From NCBI GenBank assembly GCA_903859815.1, contig CAIOOA010000104.1:1-40877 (forward strand): DNA of 40,877 nt, in the 5' to 3' direction. The translations under genes and the position numbers were made by a program. The notes under the pieces are model-generated. The model did no database searches and was not told the DNA's origin. It saw nothing but the letters and a program-made list of their open reading frames with translations. Each line of letters begins with the position of its first letter. Position 1 is the stretch's first letter. Shown in pieces: positions 15,174-23,447 of the stretch. The stretch comes from an uncultured Methylococcaceae bacterium. GTDB taxonomy: Bacteria; Pseudomonadota; Gammaproteobacteria; Methylococcales; Methylococcaceae.

Positions 15174-15521
15174 TCAGAGTGAAAGAATCCAATCCACCAA
15201 ATTTTGGGTGTCTGCCGGGCTGTCGGATTCCAAAATTTTATGGCCTTCTTCATGACCATCCGGGAATTTGACTTTTTCTCCCGCTGTCAGATGGTGGGTT
15301 AGCTTGGCTTCTGCATCGGGCATTGCCTTGTATTTGGCGGCAATTTTTTTCCAAGCAGGCCCTACTTTATCTTTGTCGATGCCGTGGCAAAGTAGGCAAG
15401 TGTTTTTCTTAGCCAAGGCTTGTGCGGCTTCGGCATCGAACGCATAGGAATTGGATGATGAGGTAAGTGCGATAATTGCTGTCAAGCTGTTGAGTAACAG
15501 AGAAAACCGTATTTGTTTCAT
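15174..15521 (-). CDS. Periplasmic c-type cytochrome (class I, small)
   Basis: A 115-residue protein with a Sec signal peptide (MKQIRFSLLLNSLTAIIALT, cleavage near NSYA-F) and one heme site CLLCH (C42, C45, H46) near the start of the mature chain. VGPAWKKIAAKY follows, as in c551/c552-type cytochromes. The region where such proteins normally carry the axial Met (a V/P-M-P-P motif) reads KVKFPDGHEEGHK, with no methionine. The only candidate Met is in KYKAMPDAEA, so the sixth ligand may be histidine or absent. GGGAG lies upstream of the start. It is a single gene with no obvious electron-transfer partner nearby. Confidence 0.85.
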   Translation of the reverse strand: MKQIRFSLLLNSLTAIIALTSSSNSYAFDAEAAQALAKKNTCLLCHGIDKDKVGPAWKKIAAKYKAMPDAEAKLTHHLTAGEKVKFPDGHEEGHKILESDSPADTQNLVDWILSL

Positions 15522-15584
15522 GAAGTTCTCCCAAAGCTGGTTATATAATTTTAAAGGGCGTGGTTTGGCTAAAAGTGGCTAGGC

Positions 15585-15619
15585 AAAAAAAAGCCCAGTC
15601 ATTGACTGGGCGTTTTTTA
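15585..15619. terminator. Bidirectional intrinsic terminator after the tRNA genes
   Basis: GCCCAGTC (15593-15600) and GACTGGGC (15604-15611) form an 8-bp stem with a 3-base loop, flanked by an A run on the left and a T run on the right. It therefore works as a T-tailed terminator on either strand. It follows the gltX-tRNA unit on the minus strand. Confidence 0.85.
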
Positions 15620-15662
15620 TTTCGGCCTATTGGACTTCACCAGTTATACATTAACTGTATAG

Positions 15663-15738
15663 TGGCGTCCCCAGGGGGATTCGAACCCCCGTCGCCGCCG
15701 TGAAAGGGCGGTGTCCTAGGCCTCTAGACGATGGGGAC
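15663..15738 (-). tRNA. tRNA-Glu (anticodon TTC)
   Basis: The minus strand reads GTCCCCATCGTCTAGAGG and so on, with anticodon loop CCTTTCAC, T arm GGTTCGAATCC and an encoded CCA end. All four arms pair: acceptor GTCCCCA with TGGGGAC, anticodon stem CCGCC/GGCGG. It closely resembles bacterial tRNA-Glu. It lies downstream of gltX, whose enzyme charges it. Confidence 0.95.
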
Positions 15739-15758
15739 TAAAGGCTTTCAAGCAACTT

Positions 15759-15834
<76 letters not shown>

Positions 15835-15887
15835 AAGCAACTTGAGCCAACCATTATAAGGGGTCTTCGTCTTCGCGTCTAGTCTGT

Positions 15888-17303
15888 TTAGGCGGATTTT
15901 TTTAGATTATTTGCAATATAGTCAACCGCACGGTCTATCCTCGCCAAGGTTTTGCTTTTCCCTAACAAGGCAAGGGTGACATCAATGGGCGGTGAAACGG
16001 TAGTGCCGGATACGGCAACGCGCAGCGGTTGCGCGATTGCACCCATTTTGACCTCTGCCTCCTTTGCCAATGCCTCGATGGCAGCATGTATCGATTCCTT
16101 GTCCCAAGCTTGCAGTTCAGCCAAACTGTCGCGCAAATCTTGCAATAGCAGGGAACTGTCAGCGGTCAGATTTTTTTGCGCGGCCTTATCGTCATAGGCA
16201 TCGAATTCCCGGTACAGAAAGGTGCTGCTTTTCGCCATTTCCACCAAGGTCTTGTTGCGTTCACGTTGGGCTTTGACCACTTCCACCAAGTCCGGCCCTT
16301 CGGCAGGGTCAAGACCCAACTGACCCAAATGCCAGCGCAGATGGTGAGCGACATGGAGAGGGTCGGAATGCATTAAATAATGATGATTCAGCCACAATAA
16401 TTTCTCCGGGTTGAATGATGAGGCCGACACATTGATGTCTTCCAGTTCGAACAACGCAATCATTTCATCCACGGAAAAAATCTCTTGGTCCCCATGCGAC
16501 CAACTTAACCGCACTAAGTAATTCAACAGGGCTTCAGGAAGATAGCCCTCATCGCGGTATTGCATCACACTGACTGCGCCGTGGCGTTTGGAGAGTCTTG
16601 CCCCGTCCGCGCCCAAGATCATCGGCACATGGGCGTAGATCGGCAATTCCGCGCCCAAGGCTTTGAGGATATTCATTTGGCGCGGGGTGTTGTTCAAATG
16701 GTCGTCACCTCTAACAACATGGGTTACCCCCATGTCCAAGTCATCGACGACAACGCAAAGGTTATATGTGGGCGAGCCATCGGAACGGGCGATGATCAGG
16801 TCATCCAGTTCCGAATTACTAACCACCACACGGCCTTTGACTTTATCCTCGATCACCACCTCGCCGTCATCCGGGTTGCGGAAGCGAATGACCGGGGAAA
16901 CGCCAGCGCGGGGCGAGGGGTTGTAGCGGCAGCGACCATCGTAGCGGGGCTTTTCCTTGTTTTCCATCTGCCGGTTGCGCAGATCGTCCAATTCTTCTTT
17001 GCTGCAATAGCAATGATAGGCGTGGCCGGTGTCCAATAATTGATGGATGATTTCCTTGTAACGGTCGAAACGATGGGTTTGATAGAATGGACCTTCCTCA
17101 TAATCCAAGCCCAACCATGTCATGCCTTCCAAGATGGCATTGACCGATTCTGCCGTGGACCGCTCCAAGTCAGTGTCTTCTATCCTAAGAATAAACGTGC
17201 CGCCGTGCTTGCGGGCATAAAGCCAAGAAAAGAGCGCCGTGCGCGCTCCGCCGATATGTAAATAGCCGGTTGGGCTGGGTGCGAATCGTGTGCGTATGCT
17301 CAT
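15888..17303 (-). CDS. gltX: Glutamate-tRNA ligase
   Basis: A 471-residue class I aminoacyl-tRNA synthetase that charges tRNA-Glu with glutamate. It has the N-terminal [13 protein letters not shown] (HIGH-type motif at 16-19), the IEDTDLERS glutamate pocket, [10 protein letters not shown], the [19 protein letters not shown] block and ARLSKRHG (KMSKS-type, about 238-246). The helical anticodon-binding domain forms the C-terminal third. Length is normal. Two tRNA genes, including tRNA-Glu, follow on the same strand. The 229-base gap upstream (17304-17532) shows no gene and presumably holds the promoter. Confidence 0.97.
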   Translation of the reverse strand: MSIRTRFAPSPTGYLHIGGARTALFSWLYARKHGGTFILRIEDTDLERSTAESVNAILEGMTWLGLDYEEGPFYQTHRFDRYKEIIHQLLDTGHAYHCYCSKEELDDLRNRQMENKEKPRYDGRCRYNPSPRAGVSPVIRFRNPDDGEVVIEDKVKGRVVVSNSELDDLIIARSDGSPTYNLCVVVDDLDMGVTHVVRGDDHLNNTPRQMNILKALGAELPIYAHVPMILGADGARLSKRHGAVSVMQYRDEGYLPEALLNYLVRLSWSHGDQEIFSVDEMIALFELEDINVSASSFNPEKLLWLNHHYLMHSDPLHVAHHLRWHLGQLGLDPAEGPDLVEVVKAQRERNKTLVEMAKSSTFLYREFDAYDDKAAQKNLTADSSLLLQDLRDSLAELQAWDKESIHAAIEALAKEAEVKMGAIAQPLRVAVSGTTVSPPIDVTLALLGKSKTLARIDRAVDYIANNLKKSA

Positions 17304-17532
17304 GGACGGGTCCGATTAGGGTGAAGCGGAAATGCGTAATGATACCAAATCGAGCGGTTTGGAGCGTCAAAGCTTGCTTTGGCACAGCAATTTTCAGTAA
17401 TGAGTTGCAGTCCCGCCGCCCGTCAGATTTAACGTGGATTATTGCTTGGATTTAGCCAGCTTGGGGTCTATGCGGTGTTTCATGGTGGGTTTGCGAGATT
17501 CCACTTACTGGTAATAAGTTGTAGAAATAAAC

Positions 17533-17730
17533 TCATGCCGCTCGTAGCTCATCGCCTATTTCTATAGGTAGCAACCCTGCCTTTTTTGCATCAAGGATGA
17601 CAATTTCACCAATTCCTTGTTCAGTCATGCCGATATTGACATTCCAGTTTAGGGAAATATCGCGGACTATATTATCCTTATTAAACTCAATCACAAGAAT
17701 ATCATCTTCGGGGTCATAACTCATTTTCAT
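17533..17730 (-). CDS. DUF2283 protein
   Basis: A 65-residue protein starting MKMSYDPEDDILVIEF, followed by GIGEIVILDAKKAGLLP, the core of DUF2283. The ATG at 17730 overlaps the DUF4258 stop (ATGA), which decides the start against an in-frame upstream codon. The pair is a common two-gene arrangement in which DUF2283 is thought to act as the antitoxin-like partner. This role is inferred from the pairing only. Confidence 0.8.
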   Translation of the reverse strand: MKMSYDPEDDILVIEFNKDNIVRDISLNWNVNIGMTEQGIGEIVILDAKKAGLLPIEIGDELRAA

Positions 17731-18005
17731 GGAGTATCCTCCTCTAATCGCCAATCTACCATAACAGTTTTTACAATAACTGCTTGGGCTAATAACACCG
17801 CAGTGCAAACTAGATTATCTTTTCTATCGCTGTAATGTTTGAATATCCAAAAATCCGAAGTTGAGGCGCGGCGTAATTCTCCTGTTTCGATCAAGTCCAT
17901 CAACATCGCTTCAGATACTCCTCTTTTTTTCATTCGGTCGCGCACATGATGCGTCAGCCGAATGTTTCGCCCAAAGCGTTGACTATACGGAATAATTTGG
18001 CTCAT
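17727..18005 (-). CDS. DUF4258 protein (RelE-fold-like toxin candidate)
   Basis: A 92-residue protein from ATG 18005, with AAGG upstream; an in-frame TTG at 18011 is the alternative. It contains the DUF4258 pattern: LTHHVRDRMKKRGVSEAMLMDLIETGELRR, then strands around DFWIFKHYSDRKDNLVCTAVLL and VIVKTVMVDWR. The basic HxxxRxxxRG helix is typical. It is translationally coupled to DUF2283 by an ATGA overlap, as in toxin-antitoxin pairs. Activity as an mRNA-targeting toxin is plausible but not shown. Confidence 0.8.
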   Translation of the reverse strand: MSQIIPYSQRFGRNIRLTHHVRDRMKKRGVSEAMLMDLIETGELRRASTSDFWIFKHYSDRKDNLVCTAVLLAQAVIVKTVMVDWRLEEDTP

Positions 18006-18235
18006 ACACAAACCTTGTCATTAGGGCAGGAACGTTTTATGGATTTTGTCGTACCACTTTGTATAGGTTTTGTTGCTTATACTTTGATTGAAGATACAAT
18101 CGAATCATTCACTCAATGTTTTGCGCATTTCATTATAAAGCATCCAGCGCAAGCTGTGTTCCGCCATCAACTTGGAACCGCTCATTCGGCGCAATACACA
18201 GTGGAGCTGCTCGTGGGTTTGGCTTTGGGGCATCA

Positions 18236-18310
18236 CAGCAATTCTGATTATGGCAAAAATGCCGTCATTCTGGCATGGATGCCAGAATCCAGTGTCCATG
18301 GATGGCAAAC
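18236..18310. repeat. Partial MITE-like repeat, copy D (left end)
   Basis: CAGCAATTCTGATTATGGC at 18236-18254 matches the left terminus of copies B and C. It is followed by GCCGTCATTCTGGCATGG and AGAATCCAGTGTCCATGG, related to the CGTCATTCC/GGAATCCAG interior of copy C. No right terminus follows nearby, and there is no target duplication. The next outward-matching terminus in the opposite orientation is at 19973-19991. Confidence 0.55.
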
Positions 18311-18390
18311 GGCGAGCGCCACAGCATCCTTCTGTAGATAAACCTCCAGCTATAACTATTGATTTGGACGATGAAATAGGCGCAAAATAT

Positions 18391-18485
18391 CCCCTCGCCC
18401 CTCGCCCCTCGCCCCTCGCCCCTCGCCCCTCGCCCCTCGCCCCTCGCCCCTCGCCCCTCGCCCCTCGCCCCTCGCCCCTCGCCCC
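18391..18485. repeat. CCCCTCG heptanucleotide tandem array (13 units)
   Basis: Thirteen perfect copies of CCCCTCG run from 18391 to 18481, followed by CCCC. The array lies upstream of the PEP-CTERM gene, outside any coding region. Perfect short arrays of this kind change copy number easily by replication slippage. Confidence 0.95.
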
Positions 18486-18605
18486 GGTGCAAACTTTGTT
18501 AGTTCCCTTCCCGCTGCCGCCTAAAGGCGGGACTAGGAACGACTAATGGCAGTGAAGCAGAGCTTGGGAGCTAGTCTAACACTCTAATTTGAAGGAATAT
18601 TCCGA

Positions 18606-19241
18606 ATGAAAGCAAAAACAAAACCTTTGACTGCCCTCGTCCTGCTGGCCGGGATGGGCCTTGCCTCCACCGCCGAAGCCGCGCTAATCAATAGACTCGG
18701 CGGATTGGCGGTTTATGATTCTGATTTTAATATCACTTGGTTGGCGGATGCCAATTATGCCGGGACGTATATGACCTGGATTGCCGCCAATGCCTGGGCG
18801 GCATCACTGAACATCGATGGCTTCACCGGCTGGCGGTTGCCGACGACTTTGCAGCCCGACCCAACTTGCGGCTACCAATCCGGCTATTCAGGTGGCTACA
18901 ACTGCACCGGCAGCGAGATGGGGCATTTGTTTTACACCGTACTGGGCGGCGTGGCGGGGCAGTCGATCCTGGCTACCCACAACAGCAACTTCAATTTGTT
19001 CGCCAATGTGCAAAGCGATTTTTACTGGTCTGGTAACGAGTACGCGCCCAATCCTAGGTACGCGTGGAATCTCGATACCCGCAATGGCATACAGGGCTGG
19101 GGCGTAGCTAAGAACTACCTCAATCCTATATGGGCCGTGCGCTCTGGCGATGTCGCCGCCGTGCCAGAGCCGGGCGTGATGGGGTTGTTGGGGATTGGCG
19201 CATTGGCTTGGGCGGGTACTAGGCATAAGCGGCGTGGGTGA
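18606..19241 (+). CDS. PEP-CTERM exported protein with an Lcl/DUF1566-type domain
   Basis: A 211-residue protein. The signal peptide is MKAKTKPLTALVLLAGMGLA-STAEAA. The middle carries the DUF1566/Lcl_C pattern: DSDFNITWLADANYA, AWAASLNIDGFTGWRLPT, GHLFYTVLGG, FYWSGNEY, and WAVRSGD near the end. The C-terminus is a PEP-CTERM sorting signal: VPEPGVMGLLGIGALAWAG and a basic TRHKRR tail. Such proteins are exported and processed by an exosortase (not in this window), often in bacteria that make exopolysaccharide. It stands alone between the CCCCTCG array upstream and a 43-bp array downstream. A GGAA lies upstream of the start. Confidence 0.88.
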   Translation: MKAKTKPLTALVLLAGMGLASTAEAALINRLGGLAVYDSDFNITWLADANYAGTYMTWIAANAWAASLNIDGFTGWRLPTTLQPDPTCGYQSGYSGGYNCTGSEMGHLFYTVLGGVAGQSILATHNSNFNLFANVQSDFYWSGNEYAPNPRYAWNLDTRNGIQGWGVAKNYLNPIWAVRSGDVAAVPEPGVMGLLGIGALAWAGTRHKRRG

Positions 19242-19387
19242 TTTGTGTTTCTGGATGATTCGACCCTTTGGTGGGTTCCGGGGTCCAATGCGGTTGACTC
19301 AGCAGTAGGTCGGCATCCCCATGCCGACAACAGACTTGTTTATTTCTGTGGCGGCAAAGGCTTGCCGCCCTACTGCTAGCATCAACT

Positions 19388-19798
19388 TTCATCAGGGGTA
19401 GAGAGAAACGCTACCGTCGCAGCGGACACCTTCATCAGGGGTAGAGAGAACCGCAACAGTCCTAGCGGCTACCTTCATCAGGGGTAGTGAGAAACGCTAC
19501 AGTCGCAGCGGACACCTTCATCAGGGGTAGTGAGAAACGCTACCGTCGCAGCGGACACCTTCATCAGGGGTAGTGAGAAACGCTACAGTCGCAGTGGACA
19601 CCTTCATCAGGGGTGGAGAGAACCGCTACAGTCGCAGCGGACACCTTCATTAGGGATGGAGAGAACCGCTACAGTCGAAGCGGACACCTTCATCAGGGGT
19701 AGCGAGAAGCGCTACATTCGCAGCGGACACCTTCATCAGGGGTGGAGGGAACCGCAACAGTCCTAGCGGCAACTTTCATCAGGGGTAGGGAGAAATGT
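19388..19798. repeat. 43-bp tandem repeat array (about 9.5 units)
   Basis: Units begin with TTCATCAGGGG at 19388, 19431, 19474, 19517, 19560, 19603, 19646, 19689, 19732 and 19775, an exact 43-bp period with a few substitutions per unit. Each unit contains a GGTAG...CTACC-type pair and CGCTACnnTCGCAGCG, so each can form a small hairpin. Units abut directly with no unique spacers, so this is not a CRISPR array. The period is not a multiple of three, so no stable repeat protein is encoded. The stretch 19242-20072 holds no gene. Confidence 0.95.
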
Positions 19799-19861
19799 CT
19801 CCGGGCAAGGGAGAATTGTCTCCGAGCTAGGGAGAACCGTTTCCGGGTCATGGAGAAGTGG
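19787..19861. repeat. 21-bp tandem repeat (three units and a part)
   Basis: AGGGAGAAnTGTCTCCGnGC-like units start at 19787, 19808 and 19829, with a partial fourth at 19850. The first overlaps the last 43-bp unit, so the short array seems to have grown out of the end of the longer one. Units pair internally (GGAGA/TCTCC). Confidence 0.8.
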
Positions 19862-19972
19862 AACAAGCGCGGGGTAAGCGTTAGAAATGATTTATCGTTG
19901 CGCCTTTGCGTCGTTGCGTGAGGTTTTCTTTTGGAACGATGACATCACAATGCCTAAGCCATAGTGCTTCAG

Positions 19973-19991
19973 GCCATAATGAGAATTGCTG
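19973..19991. repeat. Solo MITE-like terminus, copy E (right end)
   Basis: GCCATAATGAGAATTGCTG is the reverse complement of the copy D left terminus with one difference. No left partner exists nearby in the usual 200-230 bp range. With copy D it brackets 18236-19991. The flanks (GGGGCATCA and GCAAAGGAA) are not duplicated. Confidence 0.6.
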
Positions 19992-20072
19992 GCAAAGGAA
20001 TCCGATGATTTGCCAAAACAGCCAAGACGGATTACAGTCTAAGCGTTTTTAGCGTTTAACGAGGCTGTTTCC

Positions 20073-21161
20073 ATGGATGCCATCATCAATCCTTCCGAGG
20101 CTTTTCCGACCCGCCATTGGCGCAAGCTTGACGACGGGCGAGTCGAATGCCAAATCTGCCCGCGTTTGTGCAAGTTGCACGAAGGCCAACGGGGCTTATG
20201 CTTTGTGCGCGGCAATGTGGGCGGGGCGGTGGCCTTGCTGTCGTATGGACGTTCCAGCGGGTTCTGCATAGACCCGATTGAAAAAAAACCGCTCAATCAT
20301 TTCTTGCCGGGTACGCCGATATTCTCCTTTGGCACGGCGGGCTGCAACCTCGCCTGTAAGTTCTGCCAGAATTGGGACATCAGCAAATCGCGGGAAATGG
20401 ATCGCTTGTTGGATCAAGCATCGCCGGAAGCCATTGCTTATGCCGCACAACAGACGGGTTGCCGTAGCGTGGCCTATACCTACAACGACCCGGTAATTTT
20501 CCATGAATATGCCATTGATACCGCGATAGCCTGTCGGGAAGTCGGTGTTCGGTCGGTGGCGGTTTCCGCCGGCTTCCAGTGTGCCGAACCCCGCGCCGAG
20601 TTTTACCAGTACATGGATGCGGCGAACATTGACCTGAAAGCCTTCACCGAGGATTTCTACCATCGCTTGTGCGGCGGGCATTTGCAAGCGGTGCTGGAAA
20701 CCTTGGAATATATCAAATACGAAACCAACGTATGGCTGGAAATCACTACCTTGCTGATTCCCGGTGAAAATGATTCTGAAGCCGAATTGGAAAGCTTGAC
20801 GCAATGGGTCGTCGAAAAACTAGGCCCGGATGTGCCGCTGCATTTCTCCGCCTTCCATCCAGATTGGAAAATGTTGAACACGGTTTCCACCCCGCCGTCG
20901 ACACTGATTAAGGCAAGGCAAATCGCCCTGAAAAATGGGATTCATCATGCCTATGTCGGCAATGTGCATAACAAAGATGCCGCCAGCACTTGGTGTCATC
21001 AATGCGGTCATTTGTTGATAGGCAGGGATTGGTATGAACTTTCAGAATGGAACTTGACCGACAGCGGAACCTGCCGCCATTGCGGTGCAAGCTGTGCCGG
21101 GGTGTTTGATAATAGTCCCGGTGCTTGGGGGGCGAAGCGTCAAGCCGTCAGGATGGGTTAG
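20073..21161 (+). CDS. amrS: AmmeMemoRadiSam-type radical SAM enzyme
   Basis: A 362-residue radical SAM enzyme. The cluster-binding motif is CNLACKFCQNW (C91, C95, C98). Upstream is a cysteine-rich N-terminus CQICPRLCKLHEGQRGLC, and the C-terminus has two further Cys pairs (CHQCGHL and CRHCGASC). This is the layout of the PflA-like AmmeMemoRadiSam radical SAM family, normally associated with AMMECR1 and Memo proteins. Neither partner gene is in the window. The catalysed reaction is not established for most members. It is preceded by the repeat region and followed by a convergent lipoprotein gene. Confidence 0.85.
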   Translation: MDAIINPSEAFPTRHWRKLDDGRVECQICPRLCKLHEGQRGLCFVRGNVGGAVALLSYGRSSGFCIDPIEKKPLNHFLPGTPIFSFGTAGCNLACKFCQNWDISKSREMDRLLDQASPEAIAYAAQQTGCRSVAYTYNDPVIFHEYAIDTAIACREVGVRSVAVSAGFQCAEPRAEFYQYMDAANIDLKAFTEDFYHRLCGGHLQAVLETLEYIKYETNVWLEITTLLIPGENDSEAELESLTQWVVEKLGPDVPLHFSAFHPDWKMLNTVSTPPSTLIKARQIALKNGIHHAYVGNVHNKDAASTWCHQCGHLLIGRDWYELSEWNLTDSGTCRHCGASCAGVFDNSPGAWGAKRQAVRMG

Positions 21162-21222
21162 TCGGATAGAATCCATTCCCCCATGGGCAGTTATAAGGAG
21201 TCCTTTGCAATCTGGCTAGGGG

Positions 21223-22425
21223 TTATTTGGCAATGGTGATGCTCGGCACGCCAACCCTTGGCACCTCGGAGATGGTCATTTGAAAGATTTGGGCCAATAA
21301 GACGAAGGCTTTCTTATTCCATTGGTAGCCGTGGTCGGGTTTGAGGCTGTAATAACGCCCTTTGTAGGCGATCCCATCCTCAAGATTAAAGAACGTGTTC
21401 CTGCTTTCGTCAATGGCTAGAGTGAAAGCCGGGTTTTCCGTCACAGGCGGGGTGCGGGGGTCTCGTTCAACCGGGCGTTCCGGCGTGTCGGCTATCGTGT
21501 CCCCGATGAAAGCCAAGATATTGCCAAAACTGCGTAAGCGGAATTTTCCTTGCATGGGATATTCACCGCCGGGATACTCGGGGCGGATGTCGATGAACAG
21601 TTCATTCGGGGCAAAAATCTCGTTCAGATCATTAAGTTTCTTACGTTCCTCATCAGACAGCATCATGGGATCATAGTTTGTGATCAAAATTTCGCCCGTG
21701 ATGAGTTTGGAGAGTTGATATTCATGTTTCTTGGACTCAAGGACGACGGAATACTCCGCCGCTTTCAAGGCTTGGAAACCTTCGGCGGTGAATTCGCTGA
21801 CGGGCAAGGTCCAACTGCGTTTAAAAATCACAGGCTCGGCATGCAACTGGTGGCGGTCTTGGATCGACGACAAGTGCAAAACCACTTGGCGGAACTTCTC
21901 ATAACTTGGATCGTTGGGGTGGTTTTGGTAAACCACCTCCCGTCCGTTTTCCCAGGAGCGAAATTCTTGGGCCACTAGGCGCAATAACAAATCGACATCA
22001 ATGTTCTGCCGCAGCAGCAAGGTCATTTGGTTTTCTTGCAGCGGCCTTAACAAGCGCTTAGTGAACTCCTCGCCTTCCATCGGGACAATACTGACGGTGG
22101 GGTTGTCCGATGCCGACACGCCTAATTGCGGCGTAATTAACGAGCCAATATCCCCGGTGGCTGCCGCCGCCATGCCGGCGGTGGCTTGGAAATTGAAGGT
22201 AGCCGCGATATTGGAAATGCCGGAGAAGGAAAACGGGTCATTGTGTCGGGCGCGGGCAATATTGAGTAACAATTGCTTGGTCAGTATGTCGGCGGAAGCC
22301 TGGTTATAGGCAATGGTGGCGTGATCCAAGGCAATGGGTGACAGGCATCCCGTCAGACCCAGAAAAATTACCAACATGATTAAGCGCAAGACAAGCAGAT
22401 GAGTACGTTGCTGGGAGTTTGGCAT
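21223..22425 (-). CDS. Lipoprotein of unknown function
   Basis: A 400-residue protein with a hydrophobic segment and lipobox (LRLIMLVIFLGLTGC, Cys27), so probably an outer-membrane lipoprotein. The mature part includes an Ala/Gly-rich stretch (ATFNFQATAGMAAAATGDIGS), a region with RLLRPLQENQMTLLLRQNIDVDLLLRLVAQEFRSW split over helices, and a C-terminal section with YPMQGKFRLRSFGNILAFIGD. I do not recognise a characterised family. It is not in an operon with either neighbour. An in-frame later Met would lose the lipobox, so the first ATG is used. Confidence 0.7.
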   Translation of the reverse strand: MPNSQQRTHLLVLRLIMLVIFLGLTGCLSPIALDHATIAYNQASADILTKQLLLNIARARHNDPFSFSGISNIAATFNFQATAGMAAAATGDIGSLITPQLGVSASDNPTVSIVPMEGEEFTKRLLRPLQENQMTLLLRQNIDVDLLLRLVAQEFRSWENGREVVYQNHPNDPSYEKFRQVVLHLSSIQDRHQLHAEPVIFKRSWTLPVSEFTAEGFQALKAAEYSVVLESKKHEYQLSKLITGEILITNYDPMMLSDEERKKLNDLNEIFAPNELFIDIRPEYPGGEYPMQGKFRLRSFGNILAFIGDTIADTPERPVERDPRTPPVTENPAFTLAIDESRNTFFNLEDGIAYKGRYYSLKPDHGYQWNKKAFVLLAQIFQMTISEVPRVGVPSITIAK

Positions 22426-22498
22426 GATTGGTTTTATAGTTCGCTATTATTTTGACCCTATGATAAGCCTTCTTTCCGGGAAAGTAAGCTAAGCGAAC

Positions 22499-23377
22499 TC
22501 AAATGTTTTCCAAAGATTCCACCAATACCGAATCCCCAAACATTTCAATGCCCAGACGCTCGCCCACTTGCCTCGCCCGCGCATCAATCATGGGTGAGAT
22601 GACGATAAGCCGGTTGGCCTTGCGGTCATGGCGTTGCTCATAAAACCGGGCTTTGCGCTCGAAGATGTACATGCCTGCCTTGTCGATGGATGATTTAAGC
22701 TCCATCAAAATCAGGGTTCCGTTCACGATAATTACATCCAGTTCGATCTGATCCGGTCGGCCAAACACCATGCCTAAGTCATCATATTCCGTGACATTCA
22801 GAACCTTGATGTCGAAGTTCTTTTCCAACACCGAGGTTAAAGCATCACGGAAGGCTTTTTCGGATGACAGCCCCCAACGCGCCCCGAGTGCGCCCACCGT
22901 GCGGTCATGTTTGCGGTTCATTGCCATGATTTCTTCATGCACTCGGTCGAATTCTTCGCGATGGGCCTTTGCCTCTCGTTCAGTTTCCTCTCGGTGTTGT
23001 TTCCATTGCCGTTCGGATTCTTCGCTGTGTTGTTTCCATTGCCGTTCTGATTCTTCGCTGTGTTGTTTCCATTGCCGTTCTGATTCTTCCCTCATGCGGC
23101 GCAATTCAGCTTGGTTTTCATCCCATTTGCGGTTGTTCTCCTCCCATTTGCGGTTGTCCTCCTCCCATTTACGATTTTGTTCCTCCCAACGCCGGTTGCT
23201 GGTTTCCGAGTCGCGTTCCAGTTTCGCAAACAGCCGGTCAAAACGGTCTTCGGTTTGCTGTTTTGGTGCGAATTCCTGGCGCGACAGGCGCAGAATCAAT
23301 TCCTGTATTTCCGGGTCGGTGTGAACCAGTTGTGGAAGTTCTTGTTTGATGAGTTCGCGGAGTTCTGCGGTGTTCAT
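22499..23377 (-). CDS. Coiled-coil protein with PD-(D/E)XK-like C-terminus (DUF3782-like)
   Basis: A 292-residue protein. Residues 40-150 form a long charged coiled coil built from internal repeats: four RKWEE(D/N)N-type units (about 62-88) and three 11-residue SEESERQWKQH units (about 97-128). The C-terminal domain (160-292) has GARWGLSSEKAFRDAL, then ELDVIIVNGTLILMELKSS with D214, E226 and K228 in the spacing of the PD-(D/E)XK nuclease fold. Proteins of this type (DUF3782 group) are widespread in bacteria with filament or repeat-rich genomes, and their role is unknown. The repeats are also near-identical at DNA level (33 bp), so unit number may vary between strains. Confidence 0.75.
   Translation of the reverse strand: MNTAELRELIKQELPQLVHTDPEIQELILRLSRQEFAPKQQTEDRFDRLFAKLERDSETSNRRWEEQNRKWEEDNRKWEENNRKWDENQAELRRMREESERQWKQHSEESERQWKQHSEESERQWKQHREETEREAKAHREEFDRVHEEIMAMNRKHDRTVGALGARWGLSSEKAFRDALTSVLEKNFDIKVLNVTEYDDLGMVFGRPDQIELDVIIVNGTLILMELKSSIDKAGMYIFERKARFYEQRHDRKANRLIVISPMIDARARQVGERLGIEMFGDSVLVESLENI
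22995..23093. repeat. 33-bp tandem repeat inside the coiled-coil gene
   Basis: Three units starting TGTTGTTTCCATTGCCGTTC at 22995, 23028 and 23061 encode the 11-residue SERQWKQHSEE-type repeats. The period is a multiple of three, so gain or loss of units keeps the frame. Confidence 0.9.
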
Positions 23378-23447
23378 AGGTTGCCTCTTGCAATTGACGG
23401 GCAGGATGAGATTTTATTCGATATTATCATTGACATGAAGAAGACTA

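Larger units (their letters stand above)
18012..18605. other. Gene-free, repeat-rich interval
   Basis: No convincing gene is present in this 594-base stretch. It contains the upstream region of the DUF4258 pair, one solo left end of the MITE-like family (18236 onward), the CCCCTCG heptamer array (18391-18485), a small CCGCC/GGCGG hairpin near 18511-18524 and the leader of the PEP-CTERM gene. Confidence 0.6.

Noticed and set aside
17946-18341. A 131-codon forward frame over the DUF4258 start and downstream repeat
   Set aside because: It crosses the antisense of a recognised gene and a MITE terminus, and its translation shows no protein-like pattern.
19530-19766. Open frame inside the 43-bp array
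   Set aside because: It arises because the array lacks stops in one frame; the 43-bp period shifts frame each unit, so no stable repeat protein is encoded.
19388-19798. Possible CRISPR array
   Set aside because: Units abut with a fixed 43-bp period and no unique spacers, and no cas genes are near.
20196-20804. A 202-codon minus-strand frame opposite the radical SAM gene
   Set aside because: Antisense to a gene with clear cysteine motifs; no recognisable domain.
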